Source: Nakamurella lactea DSM 19367 (GTDB lineage: Bacteria; Actinomycetota; Actinomycetes; Mycobacteriales; Nakamurellaceae). Taken from it: 64,000 bases of DNA. Below the pieces are notes generated by a model. It searched no databases. It was not told the DNA's origin and saw only the letters and a list, made by a program, of their open reading frames with translations. The stretch lies in the NCBI RefSeq assembly GCF_000426645.1, contig NZ_AUFT01000001.1, positions 558,001-622,000 on the forward strand, in the 5' to 3' direction. Shown here piece after piece: positions 15,268 through 24,560 of the stretch. How positions within the stretch are numbered: position 1 is the stretch's first letter; each line of letters begins with the position of its first letter. The translations under genes and the position numbers were made by a program.

Positions 15268-16658
15268 CCGGGATCCACGTCGCCGAGCCGTTGCAACGAC
15301 GCCTCGACGGCCCCCCGGTCGCCGACCACCACCCCGGTGAAGGCGCTGGGCGCCAGATACTTCGCCGAGACCGCCGCCACCTCGTCGGCGGTGACCGCGG
15401 CCAGCCTGGCCGGGTGATCGCGCAGCCACTGCAGGTCCTGACCGGCGCCGTGGATCGCCGATACGGTCGAGGCGTAACCGGCCTGCGTCGCCAGCGAGAT
15501 CGCCAGCGAGCCCAACGCGTAGTTGCGGGCGGACTCGACCTCGGCGGCGCCCGGCGCGGTCAGGGCGATCCTGCCGAGCTCGTACCGTGTTTCCAGCAGC
15601 GCAGCGGCGGTCGCGTCGGTGGCACAGTCGAAGGACACCGTCATCGCGGCGGTCCCCGGCCAGAACTCGATCGCCGAGTGGGCACTGTAGGTGTAGCCCT
15701 TGTCCTCGCGGATGTTCTCCACCAGGCGGGACGAGAAGTACCCGCCGAACACCAGGTTGGCGATCTGCAGGGCGGCATAGTCCGGCGATCCGCGACCGAC
15801 CGCCGGAGCGGTCAGCCGAACCTGGGATTGCACCGACCCGTTGCGGTGCACCAATTGCACTGGCCCGCCGGTGATCGGCGGCGGGGTCGCCAGCGTGGTG
15901 GCCGGGTGGTCGGCCGCCCAGCCGGCCAACGTCGCGGCGGCCAGCCCGACCGCCTTGCCCGGCTGCAGGTCGCCGACCAGTACCAGGGTGGCGCCGTCCG
16001 GGACCACCGATCGCCGGTGCAGGCCGCCGACGGCAGCCGGCCCGACCGTGTTCACCAGCTCGGCGTCTGGCATCTCCCAGGCCGCCGGGTGGTCGCCGAA
16101 TCGGCGATGCTGCAACGCCATCCTGGCCACCACGCCGGGCTGCGCCTTCGCCAGCCGCAGGTACTCGACCAGCCGGTCGCGTTCGCCGAGCACGTCCCGC
16201 CTGCGGTATGCCGGCGACGTCAGCAGCTCGGTCAGCAACCCCAGCAAGTCGGGGAGCCCGTTGGACAGCACCGACCCGCTGTACAGCAGGCGTTGCGGAT
16301 CGACCGCGGTGTCCAGGTGCGCACCGAGGTCGGCCAACGCCATGTCCACCTGGAAACGATCCCGGTCGGCGGTGCCGAGCATCGCACTCGCGGCCAGTAC
16401 CTCGGCCCTGGCCGCGCGCAGTTCGGTGCGCCCGCCGAACGGGATGCGCAGTCGGACCTCCACCAGCGGGGCTCCGGGTCGGCGCACCGCGACCACGCGC
16501 AGTCCGTTGTCCAGCACCGCACTTTCGGCGGCTGGTACCCGGGAGGCGCGGACCTTCATCAGCGGCGGCACCGGCCGCGGGCCGATGTCGGTCCTGGCGA
16601 TCTGCTCGGCGGTCCGTGCGACGGTCCTTCTGCGCCCGGCGGCGGTCCTGGCCATCAC
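15264..16658 (-). CDS. M16 (insulinase) family protein, non-catalytic partner subunit
   Basis: The 464-residue protein has the two-domain M16 fold (conserved VLDNGLRVVAVRRPGAPLVEV near the start, and the C-terminal GYTYSAHS region). It lacks the HxxEH zinc motif; the corresponding segment reads AARAEVLAAS. Such proteins pair with an active M16 subunit, as in PqqF/mitochondrial processing peptidase-type heterodimers. The active partner is encoded 0.7 kb upstream (17339-18679) on the same strand, with a small membrane protein gene between. It overlaps nudC by 4 bases. Two Met codons open the frame; either could be used. Confidence 0.85.
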   Translation of the reverse strand: MMARTAAGRRRTVARTAEQIARTDIGPRPVPPLMKVRASRVPAAESAVLDNGLRVVAVRRPGAPLVEVRLRIPFGGRTELRAARAEVLAASAMLGTADRDRFQVDMALADLGAHLDTAVDPQRLLYSGSVLSNGLPDLLGLLTELLTSPAYRRRDVLGERDRLVEYLRLAKAQPGVVARMALQHRRFGDHPAAWEMPDAELVNTVGPAAVGGLHRRSVVPDGATLVLVGDLQPGKAVGLAAATLAGWAADHPATTLATPPPITGGPVQLVHRNGSVQSQVRLTAPAVGRGSPDYAALQIANLVFGGYFSSRLVENIREDKGYTYSAHSAIEFWPGTAAMTVSFDCATDATAAALLETRYELGRIALTAPGAAEVESARNYALGSLAISLATQAGYASTVSAIHGAGQDLQWLRDHPARLAAVTADEVAAVSAKYLAPSAFTGVVVGDRGAVEASLQRLGDVDPG

Positions 16659-16797
16659 TCGTTCTCCCCCGCTGCCTGTCTATCCGGGTCGACTGCTCGG
16701 AGCCGCCGGCCTGATCCGGCGATCATGGCTCAGGCTAGCGCCTGGGTGACCGGCGCCTGGCCCCTGGTCGGCATCCGGACGCGACGCCGGGCACAAG

Positions 16798-16831
16798 CGT
16801 GGCCCGACATGCACCAGCATGACGGGCCACG
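16798..16831 (-). terminator. two-tier hairpin after the PLDc_N/SHOCT gene
   Basis: The outer stem CGTGGCCCG/CGGGCCACG (9 bp) and the inner stem ATGC/GCAT are separated by a small internal loop. It lies 26 bases past the stop of the small membrane protein gene and upstream of the inactive M16 gene, so it probably separates the two. Confidence 0.6.
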
Positions 16832-16856
16832 TTCGCTTCGCCCTGAGGGCCTCGAT

Positions 16857-17234
16857 TCAGGCCAGGGCCTTCGCCTTGAGGCTGTCGAATTCGGGCTGGG
16901 TGATCGCACCGGAGTCCAACAACTCCTTGGCCCGGGCGATCTGGTCGGCAGGACTGGTCTGGGCCACCGACTGGATGTACGAGTCGGCCGCCCTCCGCGC
17001 GTCCTGGGCGGCCGCGATCTGGCGGTCACCCATCCCCTTTCCGCGGACGATGAGATACACCAGCATGGTGATCAACGGGACGATCAGCAGGCAGACGATC
17101 CAGATCGCCTTCCACCATCCGGACAGTTCGCGGTCACGGAACAGGTCTGCGATGACCTGGAACAGCATCATCAGATAGCAGACGAAGAAGAAGGCCCATA
17201 CCAAAAGCCAGAAGAACTGCCAGAAGCTAGTCAC
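16857..17234 (-). CDS. small membrane protein with PLDc_N and SHOCT domains
   Basis: A 125-residue protein with two transmembrane helices (about 3-27 and 42-62) framing the PLDc_N signature (DRELSGWWKAIWIV), a short hydrophilic linker and a C-terminal SHOCT motif (about 95-124: IARAKELLDSGAITQPEFDSL). Such proteins are common in actinobacteria; SHOCT is thought to mediate oligomerisation. The start is GTG at 17234, behind AAAGGGG. It sits between the two M16 subunit genes but has its own terminator. Function unknown. Confidence 0.8.
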   Translation of the reverse strand: MTSFWQFFWLLVWAFFFVCYLMMLFQVIADLFRDRELSGWWKAIWIVCLLIVPLITMLVYLIVRGKGMGDRQIAAAQDARRAADSYIQSVAQTSPADQIARAKELLDSGAITQPEFDSLKAKALA

Positions 17235-17338
17235 GTCATACCCCTTTACGGTCGGCGCGGATCGCCACTCGTCGAAGCAGAGCGTACGACGTCACCCCCG
17301 ACAAATGCGCGATTGGCCCGGCGTGTGAGGTTTGTTCG

Positions 17339-18679
17339 TTATTGGTCGTCCGGTCCGCACCGGATCTCCAGCACGGCACAGCGTTCCGGATCCAGGCTAC
17401 GGGCGGCGCCCGCGACATCCGCCGGGGTGATCTCGGCGAGCATCGCCGGCAACTCGTTCAGCAGCTCGGCCCGCCCGTACAGCAGCTCAAGTCCGCCGAG
17501 GGAGCGGGTCCTGGTACCGATGTCGTCGTTCTCCCGGTAGAGGCCGGAGCAGAACCGGATCAACGCCCGGTTCAACTCGTCCGGGTGCGGCCCCGACCGT
17601 GCGACCTGGTCGATCTGGGCGGTGCAGGCATCGATCACCTCGTCGGCGGTGTGCTCGGGGGTGTGGATCGCGCCGAGCACGAACACGTCCGGGTCCCTGG
17701 ATTCCAACGGCCCGCCCATCAGTCCGGGCGCGGCCCAGGCCTGGGTCGCCAACCCTTCGGTGACCACGTGCTCCTGCAGCCGGGAGGCCTCGCCGTCCGA
17801 GAGCACCCCGCCCAGCAACACGTGCGCCAGGTAGCCCGGCAGATCGTCGGCCGGGTCGGGCAGCCGCCAGCCGACGGCCAGTGCCGGTGCGGTGGCCAGC
17901 TCGTCGTGGTGCACGACCCGGTTCACCGCCGACGGGCCCGGTTCGGCGAACGATGGTCGCACCGGCGCCGGCCGGTGCGGAACGTCCGCGAAGTGCGAAC
18001 CAGCCAGGTCCAGCGCCATCCCCGGATCGAAATCGCCGCAGACGGTGAGCACCGCATTGGCCGGCGTGTAGTACGAATCGAAGAACTCGGCGCAGTCTGC
18101 GACGGTTGCCGCCTTCAGGTCGACGAAGTCGCCGTATCCGTTGTGTGCGTTGGCGAACGAGTTGAACAACACCGGTGGCAGCAGGATCCACGGGAACCCG
18201 CCGTATGGCCGGTTCAGTACGTTCAGCCGGATCTCCTCGCTCACCACATCGACCTGGTTCGCCAGGTTCTCGGCGGTGATCATCGGCGCGCGCATCCGGT
18301 CCGCCTCAAGGAACAGACCGCGTTCCAGACCCGCTGCCGGCAGCACCTCGTAGTAGTCGGTGTAGTCGAAATGGGTCGACCCGTTGAACACTCCGCCCGA
18401 GGACTGCACGAGCCGGAAGTGCTCGAGCTTGGGCAGCGACTCGCTGCCCTGGAACATCAGGTGCTCGAAGAGGTGGGCGAACCCGGTGCGGCCCTGCGGC
18501 TCCGACCGGAACCCGACGTCGTAGTGCACCGCGATCCCGACCACCCCAGCACCACGCTCGGGTGAGAGCACCACCCGCAGCCCGTTGTCCAACACGTGGC
18601 GCTCGATCGGGAACTGCGGCGGCGGGATCCGTCGCTGTTTGCGGGCACGTTTCGCCGTCACGCCGGTGCTAGTTTCCAC
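17339..18679 (-). CDS. M16 (insulinase) family zinc peptidase, catalytic subunit
   Basis: A 446-residue M16 peptidase with the inverted zinc motif HLFEH at 69-73. The downstream glutamate region (NEEIRLNVLNRPYGG equivalent, VVSEEIRLNV) supplies the third zinc ligand. I chose GTG at 18679 because it overlaps the end of the upstream M20 peptidase gene by 11 bases; further upstream the frame is antisense-like. It probably forms a heterodimer with the HxxEH-lacking protein encoded at 15264-16658. The family degrades small peptides; the substrate is unknown. Confidence 0.9.
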   Translation of the reverse strand: METSTGVTAKRARKQRRIPPPQFPIERHVLDNGLRVVLSPERGAGVVGIAVHYDVGFRSEPQGRTGFAHLFEHLMFQGSESLPKLEHFRLVQSSGGVFNGSTHFDYTDYYEVLPAAGLERGLFLEADRMRAPMITAENLANQVDVVSEEIRLNVLNRPYGGFPWILLPPVLFNSFANAHNGYGDFVDLKAATVADCAEFFDSYYTPANAVLTVCGDFDPGMALDLAGSHFADVPHRPAPVRPSFAEPGPSAVNRVVHHDELATAPALAVGWRLPDPADDLPGYLAHVLLGGVLSDGEASRLQEHVVTEGLATQAWAAPGLMGGPLESRDPDVFVLGAIHTPEHTADEVIDACTAQIDQVARSGPHPDELNRALIRFCSGLYRENDDIGTRTRSLGGLELLYGRAELLNELPAMLAEITPADVAGAARSLDPERCAVLEIRCGPDDQ

Positions 18680-20087
18680 GGGATGCTCCCAGTCCGGTCC
18701 GGCCCAGTTCGGCCAGCTCCCGCCAGAGCAGCGCAACCGCCTCACAACCCTTGCGCAGCAATGCCAACGGTGCCCTCTCGTTCGGCGCGTGGACCTGGTC
18801 GTCGTCCGTCATCACGCCCAGGAACACCATCGGGGCGCCGATCGCGGCTACCAGGTCCGCCTCCGGCCCGGACCCGCCTTCCCTGGTGAGCAGCACGGTG
18901 TCGGTGTCGAAGGCCCCGCCGAGTGCGCGCTGGGTGGCCGCCGTCGCCGGATGCTGCGGATCGGTGAACAGGGGCGAGACGCCGTCCCCTTCCCAGGTCA
19001 GCTCGGCCATCAGCCCGGCCCGCACCTGGTCGGCGAAGTATCCGGTGATGGCCGCGCGGATGGCTGCCGGGTCCTGCCGGCCGACCAGCCGGAAGCTGAG
19101 CTTGGCGTAGGCGTCCGTGGGAATGATCGTCTTGCCACCTGGACCGGTGTAGCCACCGTAGATGCCGTTGATCTCGGCGGTCGGCCGGATACCGATCCGC
19201 TCGAGCGTCGAGTAGCCCGCCTCGCCCCAGGTTGCCCGCGAGTGCGCGGGACCGGCCAGCCAGGCCGTTTCGTCGAAGGGCAGTGCTGCGGTGGTCGTCC
19301 GGTCCGCTTCGGTCGGCTCGATCACACCCTGGTAGAAGCCCGGGATGGTGATGTGGCCGTGCTCGTCGTGCATTCCGGCGAGCAGCCGGGCCAGCTCGGT
19401 GATCGGGTTCGGTACCGCCCCGCCGAAGATGCCCGAATGCAGGTCGACCTCCGGCCCGTGCACATGCAGTTCGCCGCTGACCATGCCGCGCATGCCGACG
19501 CACAGCGAGGGAGTCTGGGCATCGAAGATGCCGGTGTCGCTCACCACGATCAGGTCGGCGTCCAACCGACCGTCCAGATCGGCCAGCAGGTCGGCGATGT
19601 GCGGGCTGCCGGACTCTTCCTCGCCCTCGACCAGCAGAGTCAGGTCGACCGCGGGGGCGCTCCGCCCGGTGGCGGCAAGGTGCGCGGTGAGACCGAGCAG
19701 GTGAAGGCCGATGTTGCCCTTGTCGTCGCTGGCGCCGCGACCGTACAGCACCTCGTCGATCACCATCGGTTCGAACGGCGGGTGGGTCCAGCGGTCCTCG
19801 CCGTCGGCCGGCTGGACGTCGTGGTGGCCGTAGACCACCACCCGCACGGCATTCGCGTCGCCGGAGGGCCAGTGCGCGTAGACCGCCGGCTGGTAGGGAC
19901 CCGAATCCAGCACCTCGACCTGTGGAAACCCGGTACGCCGCAAGGCCTGTGCCAGGAATTCGGCGCTGGCCCCCACTTCCGGCAGTCGGTCCGGGTCGGC
20001 GCTCACCGAGGGGATCGCCACCCATTGCGACAGGGTCGTCACCCAGGCGTCGAATCCGTCGGCCACAGCCTGGCGTTCGCTCGTCAT
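18669..20087 (-). CDS. M20 family dipeptidase
   Basis: The 472-residue metallopeptidase has the M20 zinc motifs YGHHDVQPAD (about 86-95), GRGASDDKGN (about 117-126), VEGEEESGSP (about 153-162) and VSDTGIFD, plus a central dimerisation domain (about 200-370). Layout is that of the dinuclear-zinc dipeptidase/CNDP-like group. ATG at 20087 was chosen over more upstream frame that overlaps the divergent DinB gene region. The following M16 peptidase gene overlaps it, suggesting one peptide-degradation operon with the M16 pair. Confidence 0.88.
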   Translation of the reverse strand: MTSERQAVADGFDAWVTTLSQWVAIPSVSADPDRLPEVGASAEFLAQALRRTGFPQVEVLDSGPYQPAVYAHWPSGDANAVRVVVYGHHDVQPADGEDRWTHPPFEPMVIDEVLYGRGASDDKGNIGLHLLGLTAHLAATGRSAPAVDLTLLVEGEEESGSPHIADLLADLDGRLDADLIVVSDTGIFDAQTPSLCVGMRGMVSGELHVHGPEVDLHSGIFGGAVPNPITELARLLAGMHDEHGHITIPGFYQGVIEPTEADRTTTAALPFDETAWLAGPAHSRATWGEAGYSTLERIGIRPTAEINGIYGGYTGPGGKTIIPTDAYAKLSFRLVGRQDPAAIRAAITGYFADQVRAGLMAELTWEGDGVSPLFTDPQHPATAATQRALGGAFDTDTVLLTREGGSGPEADLVAAIGAPMVFLGVMTDDDQVHAPNERAPLALLRKGCEAVALLWRELAELGRTGLGASRGN

Positions 20088-20163
20088 GCCCCTGACCCTA
20101 TGCCCGCGCCCCGGGCCGGTCCGCAGCCGGGCGCGGCGGCCATTGTCGGTGTGTCGGAGCAGG

Positions 20164-20781
20164 ATGAACGGCATGAACACAGCCCTGCCTGCTGATCCCA
20201 AGGACGTCCTGCAGCGCTATCTGAACCGGAACCGCGAGGCCCTGGTGTGGAAGGTGCAGGGACTGTCCGAGTACGACGTACGGCGCCCGATGACACCGAC
20301 CGGCACCAACCTGCTCGGCCTGATCAAGCATCTTGCCGGTATCGAGGCGGGCTACCTGGGTAGTTGCTTCGGCCGGCCGCTGCCGGACGAACCGGCCTGG
20401 TTTGCGGCGATGGACGAGGAGGAATCGGAGCCGAACCTCGACATGTGGGCGACGCCGGACGAATCTACCGACGACATCGTGGAGCTGTATCGCCGGGCCT
20501 GTGCCCACGCCGACGAAACAATCGCCGCGCTGGATCTGGAAACGGTGGGCGAAGTTCCCTGGTGGGGGCCGCAGGCCGGACCGGCCACCCTGCACCGCCT
20601 GTTGGTGCACATGATCGACGAGACGGCCAGGCACTGCGGCCAGGCGGACATCGTTCGCGAACTGATCGACGGGGCGGCCGGCGTCCGGCCTGGCGGCAGC
20701 AACCTCCCGAGCGAAGACCCCGGCTGGTGGACGACCTACCGGGCGAAGGTGCAGGCCGCGGCCGATCGGTTCGCGCCCTGA
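20164..20781 (+). CDS. DinB-superfamily protein (DUF664), putative mycothiol-dependent transferase
   Basis: A 205-residue four-helix-bundle protein (202 if the second ATG at 20173 is used; both are close to GGAGCAGG). Conserved features are SEYDVRRPMTPTGTNLLGLIKHL with its metal-binding His, and the C-terminal HMIDETARHCGQADIVRE, which supplies two further histidines. DinB-fold proteins of actinobacteria are mycothiol S-transferases or related enzymes. It is convergent with the SIS gene, 13 bases apart. The exact substrate is unknown. Confidence 0.82.
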   Translation: MNGMNTALPADPKDVLQRYLNRNREALVWKVQGLSEYDVRRPMTPTGTNLLGLIKHLAGIEAGYLGSCFGRPLPDEPAWFAAMDEEESEPNLDMWATPDESTDDIVELYRRACAHADETIAALDLETVGEVPWWGPQAGPATLHRLLVHMIDETARHCGQADIVRELIDGAAGVRPGGSNLPSEDPGWWTTYRAKVQAAADRFAP

Positions 20782-20794
20782 GCGGCCGTCCCGG

Positions 20795-21859
20795 TCAGTG
20801 GGTGGCTGTCACCTTGTTCAGCCCCTGCGGGGCGTCCGGATCCGAGCCCAGCGCGAGCGTGGTGCGGATGGCCAATTGCTGGCCGCGGACCACCAAGGGG
20901 ATGACGGCCAGCGCCTCACCGAGGTTCTGCGGCGTCGGCACGCCGACCGCACCCGGGACACCCTCGGCGACGTCCGGGTGCCCGACGCCGATCACCGGGG
21001 AGCCGAGATCGACCGCGGCCCTGACGGTATCGGCGACGTCGGCCAGCACCGGGCCACGCGCGCCGTAGGCGACCACCACCACATCAGGGGAGGAAACCGT
21101 CAGCGGACCGTGCAGGAAGTCGGCGCTGGAAAAGCCCTCGTGGATCCGCCGGGTGGTCTCCTTCGCCTTGAGCGCTCCCTCGAGCGCCGCGGCATAGGTC
21201 AGACCGCGAGCCAGGTGGATGCCGACCGGGTGCGCGGCCAGCAGTTCCACGGCCCGATCCAGTGGGGCGACGTCTGCGAGGGTGTCGGCAACCGTGTCCG
21301 ACAGTGCCCGCCAGGCGGCGGTTCCGCCGGTGTACGCGTCCAGATCGGTGCCGTCCGCGCACACCGCCTCGGCCAGCAGGCAGACCAACGCGAGCTGTCC
21401 GGTCACCGTCTTGGTGGCCGGCACGGCCAGTTCCTTGCCGGTACCTACCGCGAGGGTGACGGACGCCGCCTCGGCCAGCGGCGAGTCGGCCTCGTTCGTC
21501 ACCGCGACGACGGTCGCGCCGACCGCGGCCGATTGCTGTGCCACGTCAACGATCTCGGGGGTACGTCCGCTCTGCGACAGGGCAACCACGAGGTGATCGC
21601 GGAGGTCGGCGACCCGGTGGTAGCGGGTGATGATGGACGGCGCTACCATGCTGACCGGCAGGCCGGTGGCCAGCTCCAGCAGGTATCTGGCGTGCACCGC
21701 GACGTTGTCGCTGGAACCGCGGGCGATCATGCTGATTCCGCGGAGCCGATCGGGAAGCACGGCCCGGATGCCGGCCTGGATCTCCTCGCGCCTGGCCACC
21801 AGTCGGGCCAGTACCTCCCGCTGCTCTGCCATCTCAGCGGTGACCTGTGTTCCGGGCAT
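20795..21859 (-). CDS. double SIS-domain sugar isomerase (GlmS C-terminal/AgaS-like)
   Basis: A 354-residue protein consisting of two sugar isomerase (SIS) domains without the glutaminase half of GlmS. Typical motifs are ARGSSDNVA, ALSQSGRTPEIVD, TNEADSPLAE, KELAVPATKTVTGQ and HGPLTV. It probably deaminates or isomerises an amino-sugar phosphate. The ATG at 21859 has GGAG 7 bases upstream. The gene is alone, with 307 non-coding bases upstream. GntR-type regulation is common for such genes, but no GntR gene is present here. Confidence 0.85.
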   Translation of the reverse strand: MPGTQVTAEMAEQREVLARLVARREEIQAGIRAVLPDRLRGISMIARGSSDNVAVHARYLLELATGLPVSMVAPSIITRYHRVADLRDHLVVALSQSGRTPEIVDVAQQSAAVGATVVAVTNEADSPLAEAASVTLAVGTGKELAVPATKTVTGQLALVCLLAEAVCADGTDLDAYTGGTAAWRALSDTVADTLADVAPLDRAVELLAAHPVGIHLARGLTYAAALEGALKAKETTRRIHEGFSSADFLHGPLTVSSPDVVVVAYGARGPVLADVADTVRAAVDLGSPVIGVGHPDVAEGVPGAVGVPTPQNLGEALAVIPLVVRGQQLAIRTTLALGSDPDAPQGLNKVTATH

Positions 21860-22166
21860 CTGCACTCCGCTCCTACGTCGCTCTGTCCAGTGTGTTCGGC
21901 GGCCGGACCACCCGCACGGCGTGCTCACTCGCTGTTTGCCGCTGCGCGATACGCTCACCAAATCAGCAATATCGTACAACGCTTGCCACCGCGCGGCGGC
22001 GTCCGATCCGTGGCGGCATGGCAGCCCGGGGTACGAGAACCAGATGTTGGTGCTGATTGGGCCGCCCGCGGCGAACGGCGGGCCGTCGCCGCTGCCCTGC
22101 AGGACGCGCATCGTCTGCAGAGCGCGGGTCAGGTCGGCGTGCCAGGAGGATCAGGGATCGCCCACA
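21860..22166. other. 307-base gap between era and the SIS gene
   Basis: No credible gene on either strand. A small hairpin GCCCGC/GCGGGC at 22064-22083 may end the era transcript. An AT-richer patch at about 21955-21985 contains TACGAT on the minus strand, a possible -10 box for the SIS gene, but no matching -35 box is evident. Confidence 0.4.
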
Positions 22167-23066
22167 TCAGCGGTCGAAGCCGAGCTTGCGCAACTGCTTC
22201 GGATCCCGTTGCCAGTCTTTGGCGATGGTCACATGCACATTGAGGTACACCTTGGTACCGATCAACGGCTCGATCCCCGCCCTGGCCCGCCGGCCGATCG
22301 CCGCCAGCCGGGAACCCTTGGGGCCCAGCACGATCGGCTTCTGCGAATCACGCTCCACGTACAGCGTGACAAACACATCGGTCAAGTCGTCGCGGCCCTC
22401 GCGGGGCAGGATCTCGTCGACGGCGGCGGCCAGCGAGTGCGGCAGTTCGTCGCGGACCCCTTCCAGCGCGGCCTCCCGGACCAGCTCGGCGATCAGCGAT
22501 TCGAGCGGCTCGTCGGTGAGCTCGCCGTCCAGGTACAGCGGTGGGCCCTGCGGCAGGTGCCGCATCAGCACGTCGGTGACCTGGTCGACCTGGAAACCGG
22601 ACTTCGCCGAGACCGGGATCAGGTCGGCGAACTCGCGGACCTTGGACAGCGCCAGTAGCTGTTCGGCCACCTGCTGCTGGGAGACCTTGTCGGTCTTGGT
22701 GACCACACCGATCACCGGCGTGCGCGGTGCCAGTTCGGACAGCTCACCGGCGATCCGGCGATCGCCGGGCCCGATTCGCTCGTCGGCCGGGATGCACAAC
22801 CCGATCACGTCCACCTCGGCGAAGGTACTGCGCACGACGTCGCCGAGCCGCTCGCCGAGCAACGTGCGCGGCTTGTGCAGCCCAGGGGTGTCGACAATCA
22901 CCAGCTGCCCGTCGTCGCGGGTGACGATGCCGCGGATCGCCCGCCGGGTGGTCTGTGGCTTGTCCGAGGTAATGGCGATCTTGCTGCCCACCATGGCATT
23001 GAGCAGGGTCGATTTCCCAGCGTTCGGGCGGCCGACGAAGCAGGCGAACCCGCTGCGGTGCGTCAT
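22167..23066 (-). CDS. era: GTPase Era
   Basis: The 299-residue GTPase has G1 GRPNAGKS (12-19), G3 DTPGLH, G4 TKTD and G5 SAKSG, followed by the C-terminal KH domain with GPKGSRLAAIGRRAR. Era binds 16S rRNA and helps mature the 30S subunit. The ATG overlaps the stop of the CorC-type gene in ATGA. It is the last gene of the phoH-ybeY-corC-era operon, the usual actinobacterial order. Confidence 0.96.
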   Translation of the reverse strand: MTHRSGFACFVGRPNAGKSTLLNAMVGSKIAITSDKPQTTRRAIRGIVTRDDGQLVIVDTPGLHKPRTLLGERLGDVVRSTFAEVDVIGLCIPADERIGPGDRRIAGELSELAPRTPVIGVVTKTDKVSQQQVAEQLLALSKVREFADLIPVSAKSGFQVDQVTDVLMRHLPQGPPLYLDGELTDEPLESLIAELVREAALEGVRDELPHSLAAAVDEILPREGRDDLTDVFVTLYVERDSQKPIVLGPKGSRLAAIGRRARAGIEPLIGTKVYLNVHVTIAKDWQRDPKQLRKLGFDR

Positions 23067-24550
23067 TCGCCGCGTCCGGCGTCGACCCGCTTGCCGCCGC
23101 GGCGACGGAGCTCGGGTTCGGTGCGCACGGCGTCCTCCGTAGGTTCGTCCGGACCAGGTCCGGAGGGGTTGGTGCTGGATCCGTCGACGGTATCGGTCGT
23201 CTCGGTCTCGCCGGCGGAGTCGGCACTGGTGCCGCCGGCCCGGCCAACTCGACCCTGCGCATCGTGCTCGCTCGGTGCGGTGATCCGCCGCACCAACACG
23301 CTGGTGACCCGCGGCCGGCCGCGACGATCGACGCCGGGTTCACCGATCAGCTCCAGACCCTCGATCTCGGCGCGGGCGCCGGGCAATGGCACCCGGCCGA
23401 GGAGTTGGCCGAGCAGGCCGCCCACCGTTTCCACGTCCTCGTCCGGCAGCTCGACGTCGAAGATCTCGCCCAGATCCTCCACCGGCAACCGGCTGGACAC
23501 CCGCACCCGGCCTTCGGCCAGGTGCTCGATCGGGTCCGGGGTCTCGACGTCGTACTCGTCGGTGATCTCGCCGACGATCTCTTCCAGGATGTCCTCGATG
23601 GTGACGATCCCCGCGGTGCCGCCGTATTCGTCGACCACGACCGCGAAATGTGTGCGGCTGCGCTGCATCTCGGCCAGCAGGTCGTCGACCGGTTTGGAGT
23701 CCGGGACGAACACCGGCTCGCGCATCAGTTCGGAGACGACCGGCCCCTTCTCCCCCGGTTGCAGGGTCAAGGTGCGGGCGATCAGGTCCTTGATGTAGAT
23801 GATGCCGACGATGTCGTCGATATCCTCGCCGGTCACCGGAACCCTGGACAGACCGGACTTCGAGGCCAGCTGCAGCGCCTGCCGCATTGTCTTGCGCTGT
23901 TCGATCCAGACCATCTCGGTACGCGGCACCATCACCTCGCGGACGATGGTGTCGCCGAGCGAGAACACCGAGTGCAGCATCTCGCGTTCGGACTCCTCGA
24001 CCACCCCGTTGAGTTGCGCCATGTCGACCAGTTCGCGCAGTTCGATGTCGGAGGAGAACGGCCCCTCCCGGAAGCCGCGGCCCGGGGTGATGGCATTGCC
24101 GACCAGGATCAGCAGGCCGGCGATCGGCGACAGGAAGGTGGCCAGCCTGGCCACCGTGCCGGCGGTGAACAGCGCGATCGGGGTCGGGTGTTGGCGGCCG
24201 AGGGTGCGCGGCAGCACCCCGATCACCACGTAGGTGACGACCAGCATCACCACGACCACGCCGAACAGCACCAGCGGCCGGAAACCCCAGGTGGACAAGG
24301 CAACTGCCGCAACCAGCACGGTCGCGGTCAACTCTGCGCCGACCCGCAGCAACAGCAGCAGGTTCGTGTAGCGCGGCTTGTCGGCCACGATCCGGCGCAG
24401 CGCCTGGGCGCCTCGTCGACCGTCGCGCTCGGCTTCCTCCACCCTGGCCGGCGAGACCATGGTGATGGCCGCGTCGGAGGCTGCCATCAGCCCGGCGAAC
24501 GGGACCAGCAACGCTGCGATCACCAGCAGGACAACGTCCACGGTGCTCAC
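23063..24550 (-). CDS. CNNM/CorC-type membrane protein (DUF21, CBS pair, CorC_HlyC)
   Basis: A 495-residue protein with an N-terminal DUF21 membrane domain (about four helices within 1-150), two CBS domains (about 190-315, including the segment IVGIIYIKDLIA), an acidic linker, and the CorC_HlyC domain (about 330-410). A charged low-complexity tail (about 430-495) follows. The family takes part in Mg2+/Co2+ homeostasis. The start is placed at GTG 24550 (VSTVDVVLLV); an ATG at 24595 would add 15 hydrophilic residues and overlap ybeY. It overlaps era by 4 bases. Confidence 0.88.
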   Translation of the reverse strand: MSTVDVVLLVIAALLVPFAGLMAASDAAITMVSPARVEEAERDGRRGAQALRRIVADKPRYTNLLLLLRVGAELTATVLVAAVALSTWGFRPLVLFGVVVVMLVVTYVVIGVLPRTLGRQHPTPIALFTAGTVARLATFLSPIAGLLILVGNAITPGRGFREGPFSSDIELRELVDMAQLNGVVEESEREMLHSVFSLGDTIVREVMVPRTEMVWIEQRKTMRQALQLASKSGLSRVPVTGEDIDDIVGIIYIKDLIARTLTLQPGEKGPVVSELMREPVFVPDSKPVDDLLAEMQRSRTHFAVVVDEYGGTAGIVTIEDILEEIVGEITDEYDVETPDPIEHLAEGRVRVSSRLPVEDLGEIFDVELPDEDVETVGGLLGQLLGRVPLPGARAEIEGLELIGEPGVDRRGRPRVTSVLVRRITAPSEHDAQGRVGRAGGTSADSAGETETTDTVDGSSTNPSGPGPDEPTEDAVRTEPELRRRGGKRVDAGRGE

Positions 24551-24560
24551 GATCTGTTGC

